A stretch of DNA of 64,000 bases from Rhizobium mayense (GCF_030272705.1 NZ_JARFYM010000006.1:1-64000); one strand, 5' to 3'. Positions 24,669-35,811 are shown, counted from the stretch's first letter. The notes: generated by a model from the sequence alone, not told the origin. Made by a program: numbers and translations.

Positions 24669-26639
24669 CTATTCGACGGAATTGAACTTCTTCACCTGCA
24701 GGAAGTTCACGGCCGAACCGCTGAAACGTTCCGGGTCGATCGATGCGGTCTGCACCTTGAAGCCTTCAGTGTAGACAGCAGTCGGCTGGGCGCGCAGCGT
24801 CGGGCTGACAAAGCGCGGAGCCTTGACCGGGCGGTTGACGATTTCGACGCGGGCATTTGTGATCGCCCATTGCGAGATCATCTTTTCGGTCAGCTTCGGC
24901 TCGGTTGTCACTGTCGCGCGGCCGGCGTCAGCCACGGCGGCATCCTGCTTGTTCGGGCGGCCGCCCTTGGTCGCAATGCCAGCGGCGATCGGACGTTCCT
25001 GTGGCACAGCCATCTCGAAATTGTCCCTGAAGCGACCGTTGCTGAGCTTCATCTCGTTGGCGGTCGGTGCGAGTGCCGCCACCTGCATCGGCATCGGCTG
25101 GTCCGGTCTCTTTTGCGGCGAGACCGCGGCGATCGCCCGCACGGCGTCATTGTCGGCAACCGCATTGTCTTTGGTCGGCACGGGCTGCTTCGGCGGTATC
25201 TCATCCTTGGATGCGGCGTTGTTAACAGCAGCCACAGCGACGGGCACGCCGAGATTCGCACCCGTTTGATCGACGCGATGCTGTTCGAGAGCAGCAACGA
25301 TCGAGGGCGACAGCGTGCCCTCGTCGGCCGCATCATCGATCGCATCTGGATCGGCATCGGCCGAAGCCAGCAGGCTCTCTGCGACTTCCGGACGCTCAGC
25401 CGGAACCGGCACGTCGGCGGTCTGATCCTTCACGTCGGTCTCGGCCGAGGCAAGCTCAGCATCGCCTGGCGAACGACGTTCAAGCAATGCAGGTACGGGA
25501 ACGTGATAGGCGCGAAGATCGGCAAATTGCTGCTGGTCCTGCTGGCCATTCGGCATGGCTGCGGCCATCGCATCCTGAGCGGCGTTCTGCGGTGGTGACA
25601 TCAGAGCCGAGGCAACTTCGCTTCCCGCCGGCTGATTGCCGAAGGCCGGACGAACTTGCGGAACAGGCGCGTTTATGCTGGCAACCTGGGTCTGCTGCTG
25701 GCTGTCGTCGCCTTCATCCGCTGCTGCGGGCGCCTGCTCGGTCTTCTTGTTGCTGGCAACCATGGTGGTGGTCGGCGCCGCCGTTGCCGGTGCGCCTTCA
25801 TCCGCATTGTCCTCTTCCTCATCCGCGCCGCCACCGCCAAACAGCCGGGCGAAGAAGCCGCGACGCGAATGCGAAGCACTGGCAATCTGGATATCGTCTG
25901 ACGCCATGCGGCGCTTATAGTCGGCAACCGCCTCCTGATACCCCGGCAACGGCCGTCCGTCGGCCGGAATATGCATGGTCTTGCCATCGGGGAACAGACG
26001 GACGAGATCCTGGCGATCCATGCGCGGCCACGCGCGCACGCCGCCAACGTCCATGTGGACAAAGGGCGAGCCGGAGGTCGGATAATAGCCGACGCCGCCG
26101 ACCTGCAATTTCATGCCGATCTCGCGCAGCTTCGCGAGTTTGACGTCGGGAAGATAGAAATCCATCGCATTGCCAAGCATATGCTGGCTCTTCTTCGCGA
26201 CACCTGTATGGGCCGAACGCGTGCGCAGCATCTCGTTAGTTCCCGGCGAGCGGAAGCCGCATACGACATAGATGAATTCATGCGAGCCGCTTTCGCGGTA
26301 GACTTCCCAAATCAGGTCGAACAAACGCGGGTTCATCTTGGTCGGCTGGTTTTTACGCCAGTCGCGCAGGATGCGGTTCAGTTTCTCCAGACCGTCCGGA
26401 TCAAACTTTCCATTGCGCTTGTAGGTGATGACTGCCTTTTCGCCTGTATGAACGTAGTAGATCTTGAGGCTTCGAGTCTCGCCGCCCGCCTGGGATGGGG
26501 TGCCAACGAAAACCGGAGTGGAAACAGCCATCGCAAGCAGACCAACGGCTACGACCTTGGCCACCTTACGAAATATCTCAGAGCACGCAGAAAGCCTGCT
26601 CAAGCTATTAAGCTTGGTATTTCCAATCAGATTCGGCAA
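24669..26639 (-). CDS. DUF882 (YcbK-like) murein-peptidase-fold protein with long disordered tail
   Basis: A 656-residue exported protein. A signal segment (AKVVAVGLLAMAVSTPVFVG) is followed by a DUF882/peptidase M15-type domain at about 55-210, with LYDLIW-like helices, VCGFRSPGTNEMLR, SQHMLGNAMDFYLP and the metal-ligand tail SPFVHMDVGGVRAWPR. The remaining 400 residues are low-complexity with repeated P-x-P-x-x-R-P-like motifs (APVPQVRP, VPVPAERP, VPQERP). The start is a TTG at 26639 with GGGGA upstream. It probably acts on or binds cell-wall peptides. Confidence 0.85.
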   Translation of the reverse strand: MPNLIGNTKLNSLSRLSACSEIFRKVAKVVAVGLLAMAVSTPVFVGTPSQAGGETRSLKIYYVHTGEKAVITYKRNGKFDPDGLEKLNRILRDWRKNQPTKMNPRLFDLIWEVYRESGSHEFIYVVCGFRSPGTNEMLRTRSAHTGVAKKSQHMLGNAMDFYLPDVKLAKLREIGMKLQVGGVGYYPTSGSPFVHMDVGGVRAWPRMDRQDLVRLFPDGKTMHIPADGRPLPGYQEAVADYKRRMASDDIQIASASHSRRGFFARLFGGGGADEEEDNADEGAPATAAPTTTMVASNKKTEQAPAAADEGDDSQQQTQVASINAPVPQVRPAFGNQPAGSEVASALMSPPQNAAQDAMAAAMPNGQQDQQQFADLRAYHVPVPALLERRSPGDAELASAETDVKDQTADVPVPAERPEVAESLLASADADPDAIDDAADEGTLSPSIVAALEQHRVDQTGANLGVPVAVAAVNNAASKDEIPPKQPVPTKDNAVADNDAVRAIAAVSPQKRPDQPMPMQVAALAPTANEMKLSNGRFRDNFEMAVPQERPIAAGIATKGGRPNKQDAAVADAGRATVTTEPKLTEKMISQWAITNARVEIVNRPVKAPRFVSPTLRAQPTAVYTEGFKVQTASIDPERFSGSAVNFLQVKKFNSVE

Positions 26640-26813
26640 TTCGATCCCCGTCCGACAGACAATGTCGCATCGTGTTCCAAATGGCTGTCAATTGCGGTCA
26701 CACGATGGCAAAAATGCCACACATGGTCGCCACCTTCATACATGGTGAACGATGCACTAACAAGTGCTTTACGACAGGTAACAAAATATGCTTGCCTAAA
26801 CGTTAAAATACTT

Positions 26814-28397
<1,584 letters not shown>

Positions 28398-28621
28398 TGG
28401 TGCCTCACTTCATGCGAAACCTGATGCGGACATTCGCAGAAAGGCTTGAACATGAAGTTTTGCCAAAGCATCGCATTTTAATCATTGCGACGAATGTAAC
28501 ATTGCGTGAGAGTCCGCTTGTTCGGCCCCAAGGCGATCCGCCTCTTGCCGCGGCCTTTTCAGCCGAATAGACACGGACGGACCGGACTGTCCCGCAAAGA
28601 AAAGCAGAGGAAATACCGCCC

Positions 28622-30469
28622 ATGAGCCCTATCTTGCTCTATTCATCCCTTAACTTTTCAGCTGGCCCGGCGGCGGCGACCAATGCCGAACTCGGCGACC
28701 TGCCCGCCTGGAAGCTCAGCGATCTGTATCCTTCCGCCACATCCACCGCCTTCGTCAGCGACATGGAAAAGGCTGGCAAGGCGGCGATCGCCTTCGAGGA
28801 AAAATGGAAGGGCAAACTTGCCGACGCTGCGACCAAGACCGGTGACGCCGGCATCGGCGCCGCGCTGAAGGAATATGAAGCACTGGACGATATCATGGGC
28901 CGCCTCGGCTCCTTCGCCGGACTTACCTATTTCTCCAACACCAGCGATCCGGCCAATGGCAAGCTCTATGGCGACGTACAGGCGCGGCTGACCGACTATT
29001 CCGCCCATCTGCTGTTCTTCCCGCTGGAACTGAACCGTATCGACGATGCCGTGATGGATGCCTGTATGGCGAATGATCCGGCCGCAGGCCATTACCGTCC
29101 CTGGATTGTCGACCTGCGCAAGGACAAGCCCTATCAGCTCGAGGACAAGCTGGAGCAGTTGTTCCTGGAAAAATCCATGACCAGTGCCGCCGCCTTCAAT
29201 CGCCTGTTCGACGAGACCATGGCGGAGCTGCGCTTCGACGTCGACGGCGAGAAGCTGCCGCTGGAAGTCACCTTGAACATGCTGCAGGAAAAAGATCCTG
29301 AGGTACGCCGCAAGGCGGCGATGGCTCTGGCCGAGACCTTCAAGGCCAATTTGCGCGTCTTCACCCTGATTACCAATACGCTCGCCAAGGATAAGGACAT
29401 CGCCGACCGCTGGCGCGGCTTCGAGGACATCGCCGACAGCCGGCATCTGGCCAACCGTGTCGAGCGCGAAGTTGTCGACGCATTGGCGGCGGCGGTGCGC
29501 GACGCCTATCCTCGCCTCTCGCACCGCTACTACAATATGAAGGCCAAGTGGCTCGGCATGGAGCAGATGAACTTCTGGGACCGCAACGCGCCGCTGCCCG
29601 AGACCTCCAACGCGCTGATCCCCTGGACCGAGGCGAAGCAGACGGTTCTTTCCGCCTACGGCAATTTCGCCCCGGAAATGGCTGATATCGCCAAGCGTTT
29701 CTTCGATGAGGAATGGATCGACGCGCCGGTGCGTCCCGGCAAGGCGCCGGGCGCGTTCGCGCACCCGACCGTTCCTTCCGCCCACCCTTACGTGCTCGTC
29801 AACTATATGGGCAAGCCGCGCGATGTCATGACGCTGGCACACGAGCTCGGCCATGGCGTGCACCAGGTGCTTGCCGGCGGCCAGGGCGCGCTGATGTGCC
29901 AGACACCTCTGACGCTGGCTGAAACCGCCTCCGTCTTCGGCGAAATGCTGACTTTCCGTGCCCTGCTCGACAAGACCACCGACAAACGCGAGCGCAAGGC
30001 GATGCTGGCCCAGAAGGTCGAGGACATGATCAACACGGTCGTCCGCCAGATCGCCTTCTACGAATTCGAGCGCAAGGTTCACACCGCCCGCAAGAACGGC
30101 GAGCTGACATCGGACGATATCGGCGAGTTGTGGCTTTCCGTCCAGTCGGAGAGCCTCGGTCCGGCGATCAAGATTTCCGAGGGCTACGAGACCTATTGGT
30201 CTTATATCCCGCATTTCATCCACTCGCCTTTCTACGTCTATGCCTATGCCTTCGGCGATTGCCTGGTGAACTCGCTATACGCCGTCTACCAGAATGCCGA
30301 GCAGGGCTTTCAGGCCAAATATTTCGAGATGCTGAAGGCCGGCGGCACCAAGCATCACTCCGAACTCCTGAAACCCTTCGGCCTCGACGCGACCGATCCG
30401 TCGTTCTGGAGCAAGGGACTGTCGATGATCGAAGGGCTTATCGATGAGCTGGAAGCGCTAGATAAGTGA
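28622..30469 (+). CDS. pepF: M3-family oligoendopeptidase
   Basis: A 615-residue cytoplasmic zinc metallopeptidase of family M3 (oligoendopeptidase F type). The zinc motif HELGHGVHQ lies near residue 406 with the third ligand in LAETASVFGEM. Other family segments are WKLSDLYPS at the N-terminus, NTLAKDKDIADRWRGFEDI, and HSPFYVYAYAFGDCLVNSLY. It degrades short peptides. The start ATG follows AGAGGAAAT. The gene stands alone between a regulator on the other strand and a repeat-containing spacer. Confidence 0.93.
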   Translation: MSPILLYSSLNFSAGPAAATNAELGDLPAWKLSDLYPSATSTAFVSDMEKAGKAAIAFEEKWKGKLADAATKTGDAGIGAALKEYEALDDIMGRLGSFAGLTYFSNTSDPANGKLYGDVQARLTDYSAHLLFFPLELNRIDDAVMDACMANDPAAGHYRPWIVDLRKDKPYQLEDKLEQLFLEKSMTSAAAFNRLFDETMAELRFDVDGEKLPLEVTLNMLQEKDPEVRRKAAMALAETFKANLRVFTLITNTLAKDKDIADRWRGFEDIADSRHLANRVEREVVDALAAAVRDAYPRLSHRYYNMKAKWLGMEQMNFWDRNAPLPETSNALIPWTEAKQTVLSAYGNFAPEMADIAKRFFDEEWIDAPVRPGKAPGAFAHPTVPSAHPYVLVNYMGKPRDVMTLAHELGHGVHQVLAGGQGALMCQTPLTLAETASVFGEMLTFRALLDKTTDKRERKAMLAQKVEDMINTVVRQIAFYEFERKVHTARKNGELTSDDIGELWLSVQSESLGPAIKISEGYETYWSYIPHFIHSPFYVYAYAFGDCLVNSLYAVYQNAEQGFQAKYFEMLKAGGTKHHSELLKPFGLDATDPSFWSKGLSMIEGLIDELEALDK

Positions 30470-30474
30470 GGTTT

Positions 30475-30643
30475 CACCTTCTCCTCAGCGGGGAGAAGGA
30501 TGCGCGTCGGCGCAGGTTGAGGGGACGTTGCGCCGTAAGGAGGATTATTGCCTTTCGCTCGCCGCTCGAGGCCCTCGGAGTTTCACTCTTCGGCCCCCTC
30601 ATCCGACCCTTGAGGCCACCTTCTCCCCGCTGGGGAGAAGGTG
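30475..30643. repeat. Rhizobial intergenic palindromic repeat (RIME-like)
   Basis: The pepF-pabB gap opens with a near-palindrome (CACCTTCTCCTC...GGGGAGAAGG, 30475-30499) and closes with a perfect one: CACCTTCTCCCC-GCT-GGGGAGAAGGTG (30617-30643). Between them is the sequence around CCCCTCATCCGACC. This arrangement is typical of multicopy intergenic mosaic elements of Rhizobium chromosomes. The right hairpin may also act in 3'-end formation. Confidence 0.7.
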
Positions 30644-30678
30644 TTAGCAACATCTGACACAAGGACTCAGAAGGCCGC

Positions 30679-31839
30679 ATGGCCGATGCCCAACCCTACG
30701 TCCTCTTCCGGGACGACAGCACAGGACAGGTGATGCTCTTTGCCGAGCCGACGGAGATCATCATCGCTCGAACACGCGCGGAATTCTTCAGTGCCCTTCA
30801 CCGGATGGAGAAGGCGAAGGCCGAGGGAAAATGGCTGGCGGGCTATATGGCCTATGAGGCCGGGCATCTCTTCGAGGAAAAACTCGCGCCTTTCGCCGAG
30901 GAGAACCGCGAGACGCCGCTGCTCTGCTTCGGCGTTTTCGATGCTCCCGCAACGGAGGATCATCCCCTCGCTCAGCCGTTGCAACGCCTTGAAAACGAGG
31001 CGTTTCTGACCGACGCCGCGGCAGCATGGGACTTCACCATATATAAAGAGAGATTCGACCGGCTGCATTGGCATCTGCGCCAGGGCGACTGCTATCAGGC
31101 GAACCTTACGATGCCGATCTCGGCCCGCTGGAATGGCGACGCCCGTGCCGCCTTCTGGTCGCTGATCGAGCGTCAGCCGGTAAAGTATGGGGCGCTGGTC
31201 GATCTCGGCGGCCCTGTCATCCTGTCGCGCTCGCCCGAACTCTTCTTCCGCACGGATGAGGACGGCTGGATCGAGACGCATCCGATGAAGGGCACGGCCA
31301 GGCGCGGCGCGAATGCCGCCGAGGATGAAGAGATCATCGCCGCCATGCTTGCAGATGAGAAGACGCAGGCCGAGAACCGCATGATCGTCGATCTCCTGCG
31401 CAACGATATCTCGCGCATCACCGAAGTCGGTACGCTCGACGTGCCGAAACTTTTCGAGATCGAGACCTATCCGACCGTGCACCAGATGGTCAGCCATGTG
31501 CAGGCGAAGCTGCGCCCCGCCTTGACCATCCGCGATATCTTCGCCGCCCTCTTCCCTTGCGGCTCGATCACCGGCGCGCCGAAAATGCGGGCGATGGAAA
31601 TCCTGCACGAGCTCGAGGACGGCCCCCGCGACGCTTATTGCGGGGCGATCGGTATGATTTCACCGACCGGCGCCATGCGTTTTTCCGTGGCAATCCGCAC
31701 TATCACGCTGTTCGATGACGGTAGCGCCGTGTTCAATGTCGGCGGCGGCATCGTTTTCGATTCGACGGCGGAAGCGGAATATGAAGAATGCCTGCTGAAG
31801 GCACGCTTCGCCGTGGGGGATCGATGGATCAAGCGCTAG
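30679..31839 (+). CDS. pabB: Aminodeoxychorismate synthase component I
   Basis: A 386-residue chorismate-using enzyme that makes 4-amino-4-deoxychorismate for p-aminobenzoate and folate. The active-site segment reads THPMKGTARRG, with the lysine characteristic of PabB rather than TrpE, and AENRMIVDLLRNDISRI, PCGSITGAPKMRAMEI and the C-terminal glutamate-rich AEYEECLLKA are present. It is a short, PabA-independent-looking single domain. The class IV aminotransferase gene overlaps its last 16 nt, so the two steps to p-aminobenzoate are coupled. Confidence 0.95.
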   Translation: MADAQPYVLFRDDSTGQVMLFAEPTEIIIARTRAEFFSALHRMEKAKAEGKWLAGYMAYEAGHLFEEKLAPFAEENRETPLLCFGVFDAPATEDHPLAQPLQRLENEAFLTDAAAAWDFTIYKERFDRLHWHLRQGDCYQANLTMPISARWNGDARAAFWSLIERQPVKYGALVDLGGPVILSRSPELFFRTDEDGWIETHPMKGTARRGANAAEDEEIIAAMLADEKTQAENRMIVDLLRNDISRITEVGTLDVPKLFEIETYPTVHQMVSHVQAKLRPALTIRDIFAALFPCGSITGAPKMRAMEILHELEDGPRDAYCGAIGMISPTGAMRFSVAIRTITLFDDGSAVFNVGGGIVFDSTAEAEYEECLLKARFAVGDRWIKR

Positions 31840-32465
31840 ACGACTTTTCGCTGATCGAGACGTTGCGCTATGAACCGCAAACGGGCTTCGTACGCCTGCG
31901 CTTACATCTTGCCCGGCTGCAACGTTCCGCCCGCCGACTGGGTTTTCCCGCACCGAGGGATGCGCTAACGAAACTGGATGCTGTCGTAGCCGGCGCGAGC
32001 GCGCCATTGCGGGTTCGGCTGACCTTCGATCGCGCAGGACGGACGGAAATCACCACCGCTCGTTTCGCGCCGCTGGCTGCCGATACGGTCTGGCGCGTCT
32101 GCATTGCAGAGACACGCCTCGATTCGGCCGACAAGCTGCTGCGCATGAAAACGACCCGTCGATCTGTTTATGAAGCCGCCCGCGCCGAATATTCGCCGAC
32201 GGAAGCTGACGAGGTGTTACTGCTCAACGAAAAGGGCGACGTCTGCGAGGGCACGATCACCTCGATTTTCCTCGACGATGGCTCCGGCCTTTTGCGGACG
32301 CCACCTATTTCTTCAGGGCTGCTCGCCGGCGTGTTGCGCACCGAGCTTATATGCCAGCGCAAGGCGCGCGTCGGCCACATGGGGCTGGACGATCTCGAAA
32401 AAGGCAGCCTTTATATCGGAAACTCTCTGCGCGGACTGATCCGCGCGCAACTCCTGCGGAATTGA
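31824..32465 (+). CDS. pabC: Class IV aminotransferase-fold protein, probable aminodeoxychorismate lyase
   Basis: A 213-residue PLP enzyme of the class IV aminotransferase fold. The Schiff-base lysine is in LRMKTTRRSVYEAA and the cofactor-binding segment is LLNEKGDVCEGTITSIFLDD. It is shorter than typical PabC or BCAT enzymes (270-310 residues), chiefly at the N-terminus. The ATG at 31824 follows GTGGGGG and lies inside the end of pabB. Position right after pabB makes aminodeoxychorismate lyase the most likely activity; the symbol is by context. Confidence 0.8.
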   Translation: MDQALDDFSLIETLRYEPQTGFVRLRLHLARLQRSARRLGFPAPRDALTKLDAVVAGASAPLRVRLTFDRAGRTEITTARFAPLAADTVWRVCIAETRLDSADKLLRMKTTRRSVYEAARAEYSPTEADEVLLLNEKGDVCEGTITSIFLDDGSGLLRTPPISSGLLAGVLRTELICQRKARVGHMGLDDLEKGSLYIGNSLRGLIRAQLLRN

Positions 32466-32468
32466 CTG

Positions 32469-32753
32469 ATGTTCATCCTCTCGCTGACCTATCTCAAGGG
32501 CAATAACGAAGCCGACAAGCACATGGAGCCCCATTTGGCCTGGGTGAAGGAGGGCTATGCCAAGGGCTGGTTCCTCGCTTCCGGCCGTAAGGTACCGCGC
32601 ACCGGCGGGATCATCTTCGCCCGCGCCGACCGCGCTGAACTAGAAGCCTATGTCACGGCCGATCCCTTCACCATCCACGGTGTTGCCGCTTATGAAGTCA
32701 CGGAAATCGCTCTGACGACCGTGACAGAGGGGTTGGAGATGTTGAAGAGCTGA
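32469..32753 (+). CDS. YciI-like (YCII) family protein
   Basis: A 94-residue dimeric alpha+beta barrel protein of the YCII family: LTYLKGNNEADKHMEPHLAW (including the conserved histidine), KGWFLASGRKVPRTGGIIFA, and ADPFTIHGVAAYEVTEI. YciI proteins are small enzymes or binding proteins, some with dehydrochlorinase-like activity, mostly uncharacterised. It starts 3 nt after the aminotransferase stop and precedes an NTF2-like gene by 8 nt. Confidence 0.9.
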   Translation: MFILSLTYLKGNNEADKHMEPHLAWVKEGYAKGWFLASGRKVPRTGGIIFARADRAELEAYVTADPFTIHGVAAYEVTEIALTTVTEGLEMLKS

Positions 32754-32761
32754 GAAAACCG

Positions 32762-33130
32762 ATGGACGATCTGCAGGCGCACTTGAAAGATCTGGAAGAA
32801 CGGCTCTTCGACCCGACGGTGCGTGGCTCGCGACAGATGCTGGTGGAACTGCTCTCTGCCGAATTCCGCGAGATCGGCAGCTCCGGCCGGCTCGTCGACC
32901 TAGAGGACGTCCTGACCGGGCTTCCGGCAGATCCGGAGAATATCGCCTCGCGGACACTTGGGGACTTCCACGCTCTTCTGCTTTCGGACGGCATCGCTCT
33001 GGTCACATATCGGGCGACCCGGGCGTCTCCCGGCAAGCCGACGGTCAGAACGCTCCGAAGTTCGATCTGGCGGCTGGAGGCGGACGGCAAGTGGCGGATG
33101 ATCTTCCATCAGGGAACGTTGATGCGATAA
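32762..33130 (+). CDS. NTF2-like (DUF4440) protein
   Basis: A 122-residue cone-fold protein. The pattern LLSAEFREIGSSGRLVDLED, LLSDGIALVTYRAT and SSIWRLEADGKWRMIFHQGT matches the DUF4440/SnoaL-like branch of the NTF2 superfamily. Such domains bind or transform small hydrophobic ligands; none is indicated here. It lies 8 nt after the YciI gene and 9 nt before the oxidative N-demethylase gene, as part of the pabB-led run. Confidence 0.87.
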   Translation: MDDLQAHLKDLEERLFDPTVRGSRQMLVELLSAEFREIGSSGRLVDLEDVLTGLPADPENIASRTLGDFHALLLSDGIALVTYRATRASPGKPTVRTLRSSIWRLEADGKWRMIFHQGTLMR

Positions 33131-33139
33131 GCTTTATCC

Positions 33140-34042
33140 ATGACACAACTGACTTACACACCCTATGACGGTTCGGCCAAGCCTTTTGCCATCGGCCTGG
33201 CGCCGCTGGACCTAGCCCGCTGGATCGAACCCGACGCGGATCTCGGGCGTTACCTCCATGAAAAAGCGCGCCTTTCCCGCGATCATCTAAACGAAGTCTT
33301 CGTTGCGGAGGACAACACGCAGGACGCGCAGCAGGAGGCGCTCGACCTGCTGGCGGCCTATCTCTGTGAACGGCATGCGGCCGTCTGCCGCCGCGAAAGC
33401 GATATCGTCTCTGCCGCAGGGCACTCCGTTGATCTTGCCGACCCAAGCCTGCCCCCGCTTCTGAAAGCAGGCTCGCTCATTGCCGATGATCTCGTAATCA
33501 TGCGGCGCAAGGCAGACGGCTGGCATCTCGTTGCGGGCCACGTCGCGTTTCCCTCGTCATGGTCCCTTGCCGAAAAATTCGGGCGGCCTATGCAGGCGAT
33601 TCATGGCGAAGTGCCCGGCTTCGGCGACGGAACCCGCAATGCGGTGCTCATCAACCGCATCTTCGACAATCTTCAGGTGACGCAACCGGTCGAGCGGTTC
33701 AATTGGTCCGTCAGCGCCAACGGCAATCTTCACCTGCCGTTTCCGCCCATCCGCCCAAAGGCGGGCGAGACCTTTACACTCAAGGAACGCTTCGCGCGCA
33801 TCGAGCGGCAAACACTGCGGAAACTGCCCATATCTGGCGATATTCTCTTCACCATCCGCATCTATGTCGACCCTATCGCCGCGATTGCGAGCCATCCCAA
33901 AGCCTCGGAACTGGCATCGAGCTTCGCCGCACAATTGGATGCATTGGACGACTCGCAAGCGGCCTATAAAGCCCTGGTTCATCAGAAAGCGGAGCTGGTG
34001 AGGCAATTGCGAATGCTGGCGGAAGCTGCTTCCGACGCTTGA
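33140..34042 (+). CDS. Haem-dependent oxidative N-demethylase (DUF3445/HODM) family protein
   Basis: A 300-residue protein of the DUF3445 family, whose characterised member is a haem- and flavin-associated oxidative N-demethylase that removes a methyl group from dimethylamine as formaldehyde. Characteristic segments are LVIMRRKADGWHLVAGHVAF, SSWSLAEKFGRPMQAIHGEV, GFGDGTRNAVLINRIFDNL and RIERQTLRKLPISGDILFTI. The single subunit seen here may need partners encoded elsewhere. It is last in a run with pabB, pabC-like, YciI and NTF2-like genes. Confidence 0.87.
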   Translation: MTQLTYTPYDGSAKPFAIGLAPLDLARWIEPDADLGRYLHEKARLSRDHLNEVFVAEDNTQDAQQEALDLLAAYLCERHAAVCRRESDIVSAAGHSVDLADPSLPPLLKAGSLIADDLVIMRRKADGWHLVAGHVAFPSSWSLAEKFGRPMQAIHGEVPGFGDGTRNAVLINRIFDNLQVTQPVERFNWSVSANGNLHLPFPPIRPKAGETFTLKERFARIERQTLRKLPISGDILFTIRIYVDPIAAIASHPKASELASSFAAQLDALDDSQAAYKALVHQKAELVRQLRMLAEAASDA

Positions 34043-34178
34043 CATTTGCCCGATAAGCCGGGACGGCTCTTTATTGTGACATCAATTTATGGTTAGAGCC
34101 GTTCAACTCGCATTTTAGCGCAAACATTGGTTGAATTTCACAGGCCGAACGGCGTCCCGCCTTTCGAAGGAGAAAAGA

Positions 34179-35630
34179 ATGACGGAACAGAACTATCCGG
34201 TATATGCCGAAATTACCGGTCCGATCGTAATGATCGGCTTTGGCTCCATCGGCCGTGGCACCCTGCCCCTGATCGAGCGCCATTTCAAATTCGACAAGAG
34301 CCGGATGGTCGTCATCGATCCGCAGTTGGACGCCGCCCACTTGGCGATCCTGGAGAAGCACGGCGTCCGGTACATTCAGGAATACGTCACCAAGGAAAAC
34401 TACAAAGACCTCTTGCTGCCGCTCTTGACCGAAGGCAGCGGCCAGGGCTTCTGCGTCAACCTTTCGGTTGATACGTCGTCGCTCGACCTCATCAAGTTTT
34501 GCCGCAAGCACGACGTGCTCTATATCGACACCGTGGTCGAACCCTGGCTCGGCTTCTATTTCGACAAGAGCATGAAGAATGCCGACCGCACCAACTATGC
34601 GCTGCGCGAGACGGTGCGCAAGGAAAAGGCGAAGAACCCCGGCGGCGCGACGGCGGTTTCCACCTGCGGCGCAAACCCAGGCATGGTGTCCTGGTTCGTC
34701 AAGCAGGCGCTCGTCAATCTCGCCAACGACATCGGCCTCAAGTTCGAAGAGCCGGATCAACATGACCGCGAAGGCTGGGCCAAGCTGATGAAGAAGGTCG
34801 GCGTCAAGGGCATTCACATTGCAGAACGCGACACCCAGCGCACAAAGCATCCGAAGCCGTTGAACGTCTTCTGGAATACCTGGTCCGTCGAAGGCTTCAT
34901 CTCCGAAGGCTTGCAGCCGGCCGAACTCGGCTGGGGCACCCATGAAGATTGGATGCCGAAGAACGCGAAGAAGCACAAGAAGGGCAATCAGGCTGCCATT
35001 TACCTGGAACAGCCGGGCGCCAACACCCGCGTCCGCACCTGGTGCCCGACGCCTGGTCCGCAGTACGGCTTCCTGGTCACGCACAACGAGTCGATCTCGA
35101 TCGCCGACTACTTCACGGTTCGCGACAAGGATGGCGAAGTCACCTTCCGCCCGACCTGCCATTACGCCTATCATCCGGCCAATGATGCCGTGCTTTCGCT
35201 GCACGAAATGTTCGGCAACGGCGGCACGGCGCAGCCGGTCCATCACGTTCTCGACGAGGACGAGCTTGAGGACGGCATCGACGAACTCGGCGTCCTGCTC
35301 TATGGCCACGCCAAGAATGCTTACTGGTACGGCTCGCGCCTGTCGCTCGAAGAGACCCGCCGCATCGCGCCCTACCAGAATGCAACTGGCTTGCAGGTGA
35401 CTTCAGCCGTGCTCGCCGGCATGGTCTGGGCACTGGAAAACCCGACCGCCGGCATCGTCGAAGCCGACGAAGTCGACTACAAGCGCTGCCTCGAAGTGCA
35501 GCTGCCCTATCTCGGCCCGGTTGAAGGCCACTACACCGATTGGACGCCACTCGATGGCCGGCCGGGCCTGTTCCCGGAAGACATCGACACCAAGGACCCG
35601 TGGCAGTTCAAGAACATCCTGGTTCGTTGA
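34179..35630 (+). CDS. hss: Homospermidine synthase
   Basis: A 483-residue NAD-dependent enzyme that makes sym-homospermidine from putrescine, the typical long polyamine of rhizobia. The Rossmann motif GPIVMIGFGSIGRGTLPLIE starts near residue 12, NLSVDTSSLDLIKFC and YIDTVVEPW follow, and GANPGMVSWFVKQAL is the conserved active-site segment. The ATG at 34179 is preceded by AAGGAGAAAAGA. A strong terminator lies 30 bp downstream. The gene appears monocistronic. Confidence 0.96.
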   Translation: MTEQNYPVYAEITGPIVMIGFGSIGRGTLPLIERHFKFDKSRMVVIDPQLDAAHLAILEKHGVRYIQEYVTKENYKDLLLPLLTEGSGQGFCVNLSVDTSSLDLIKFCRKHDVLYIDTVVEPWLGFYFDKSMKNADRTNYALRETVRKEKAKNPGGATAVSTCGANPGMVSWFVKQALVNLANDIGLKFEEPDQHDREGWAKLMKKVGVKGIHIAERDTQRTKHPKPLNVFWNTWSVEGFISEGLQPAELGWGTHEDWMPKNAKKHKKGNQAAIYLEQPGANTRVRTWCPTPGPQYGFLVTHNESISIADYFTVRDKDGEVTFRPTCHYAYHPANDAVLSLHEMFGNGGTAQPVHHVLDEDELEDGIDELGVLLYGHAKNAYWYGSRLSLEETRRIAPYQNATGLQVTSAVLAGMVWALENPTAGIVEADEVDYKRCLEVQLPYLGPVEGHYTDWTPLDGRPGLFPEDIDTKDPWQFKNILVR

Positions 35631-35660
35631 TCGACGGATCATTTGAATAGTCGAAGATTG

Positions 35661-35693
35661 AAATGCCCGCACAGGCTGTGCGGGCATTTTTGT
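35661..35693 (+). terminator. Intrinsic terminator of hss
   Basis: AAATGCCCGCACA (35661-35673) pairs with TGTGCGGGCATTT (35677-35689) over a GGC loop and is followed by further T residues. Both arms are perfect. Confidence 0.92.
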
Positions 35694-35811
35694 TACGCTC
35701 GCCGGATAAATCAAAGTGACGGATTCTGGAGCCTTGCTTTCAACAGATCGCCGCGCCATGTTTCTCGCAACCAACAAGACAACAGTCCGCCTTCAATCGC
35801 GGGAGACATTT

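Noticed and set aside
28658..30223. 521-codon minus-strand open frame opposite the M3 peptidase
   Set aside because: Antisense shadow of a well-conserved gene; no motifs or ribosome site.
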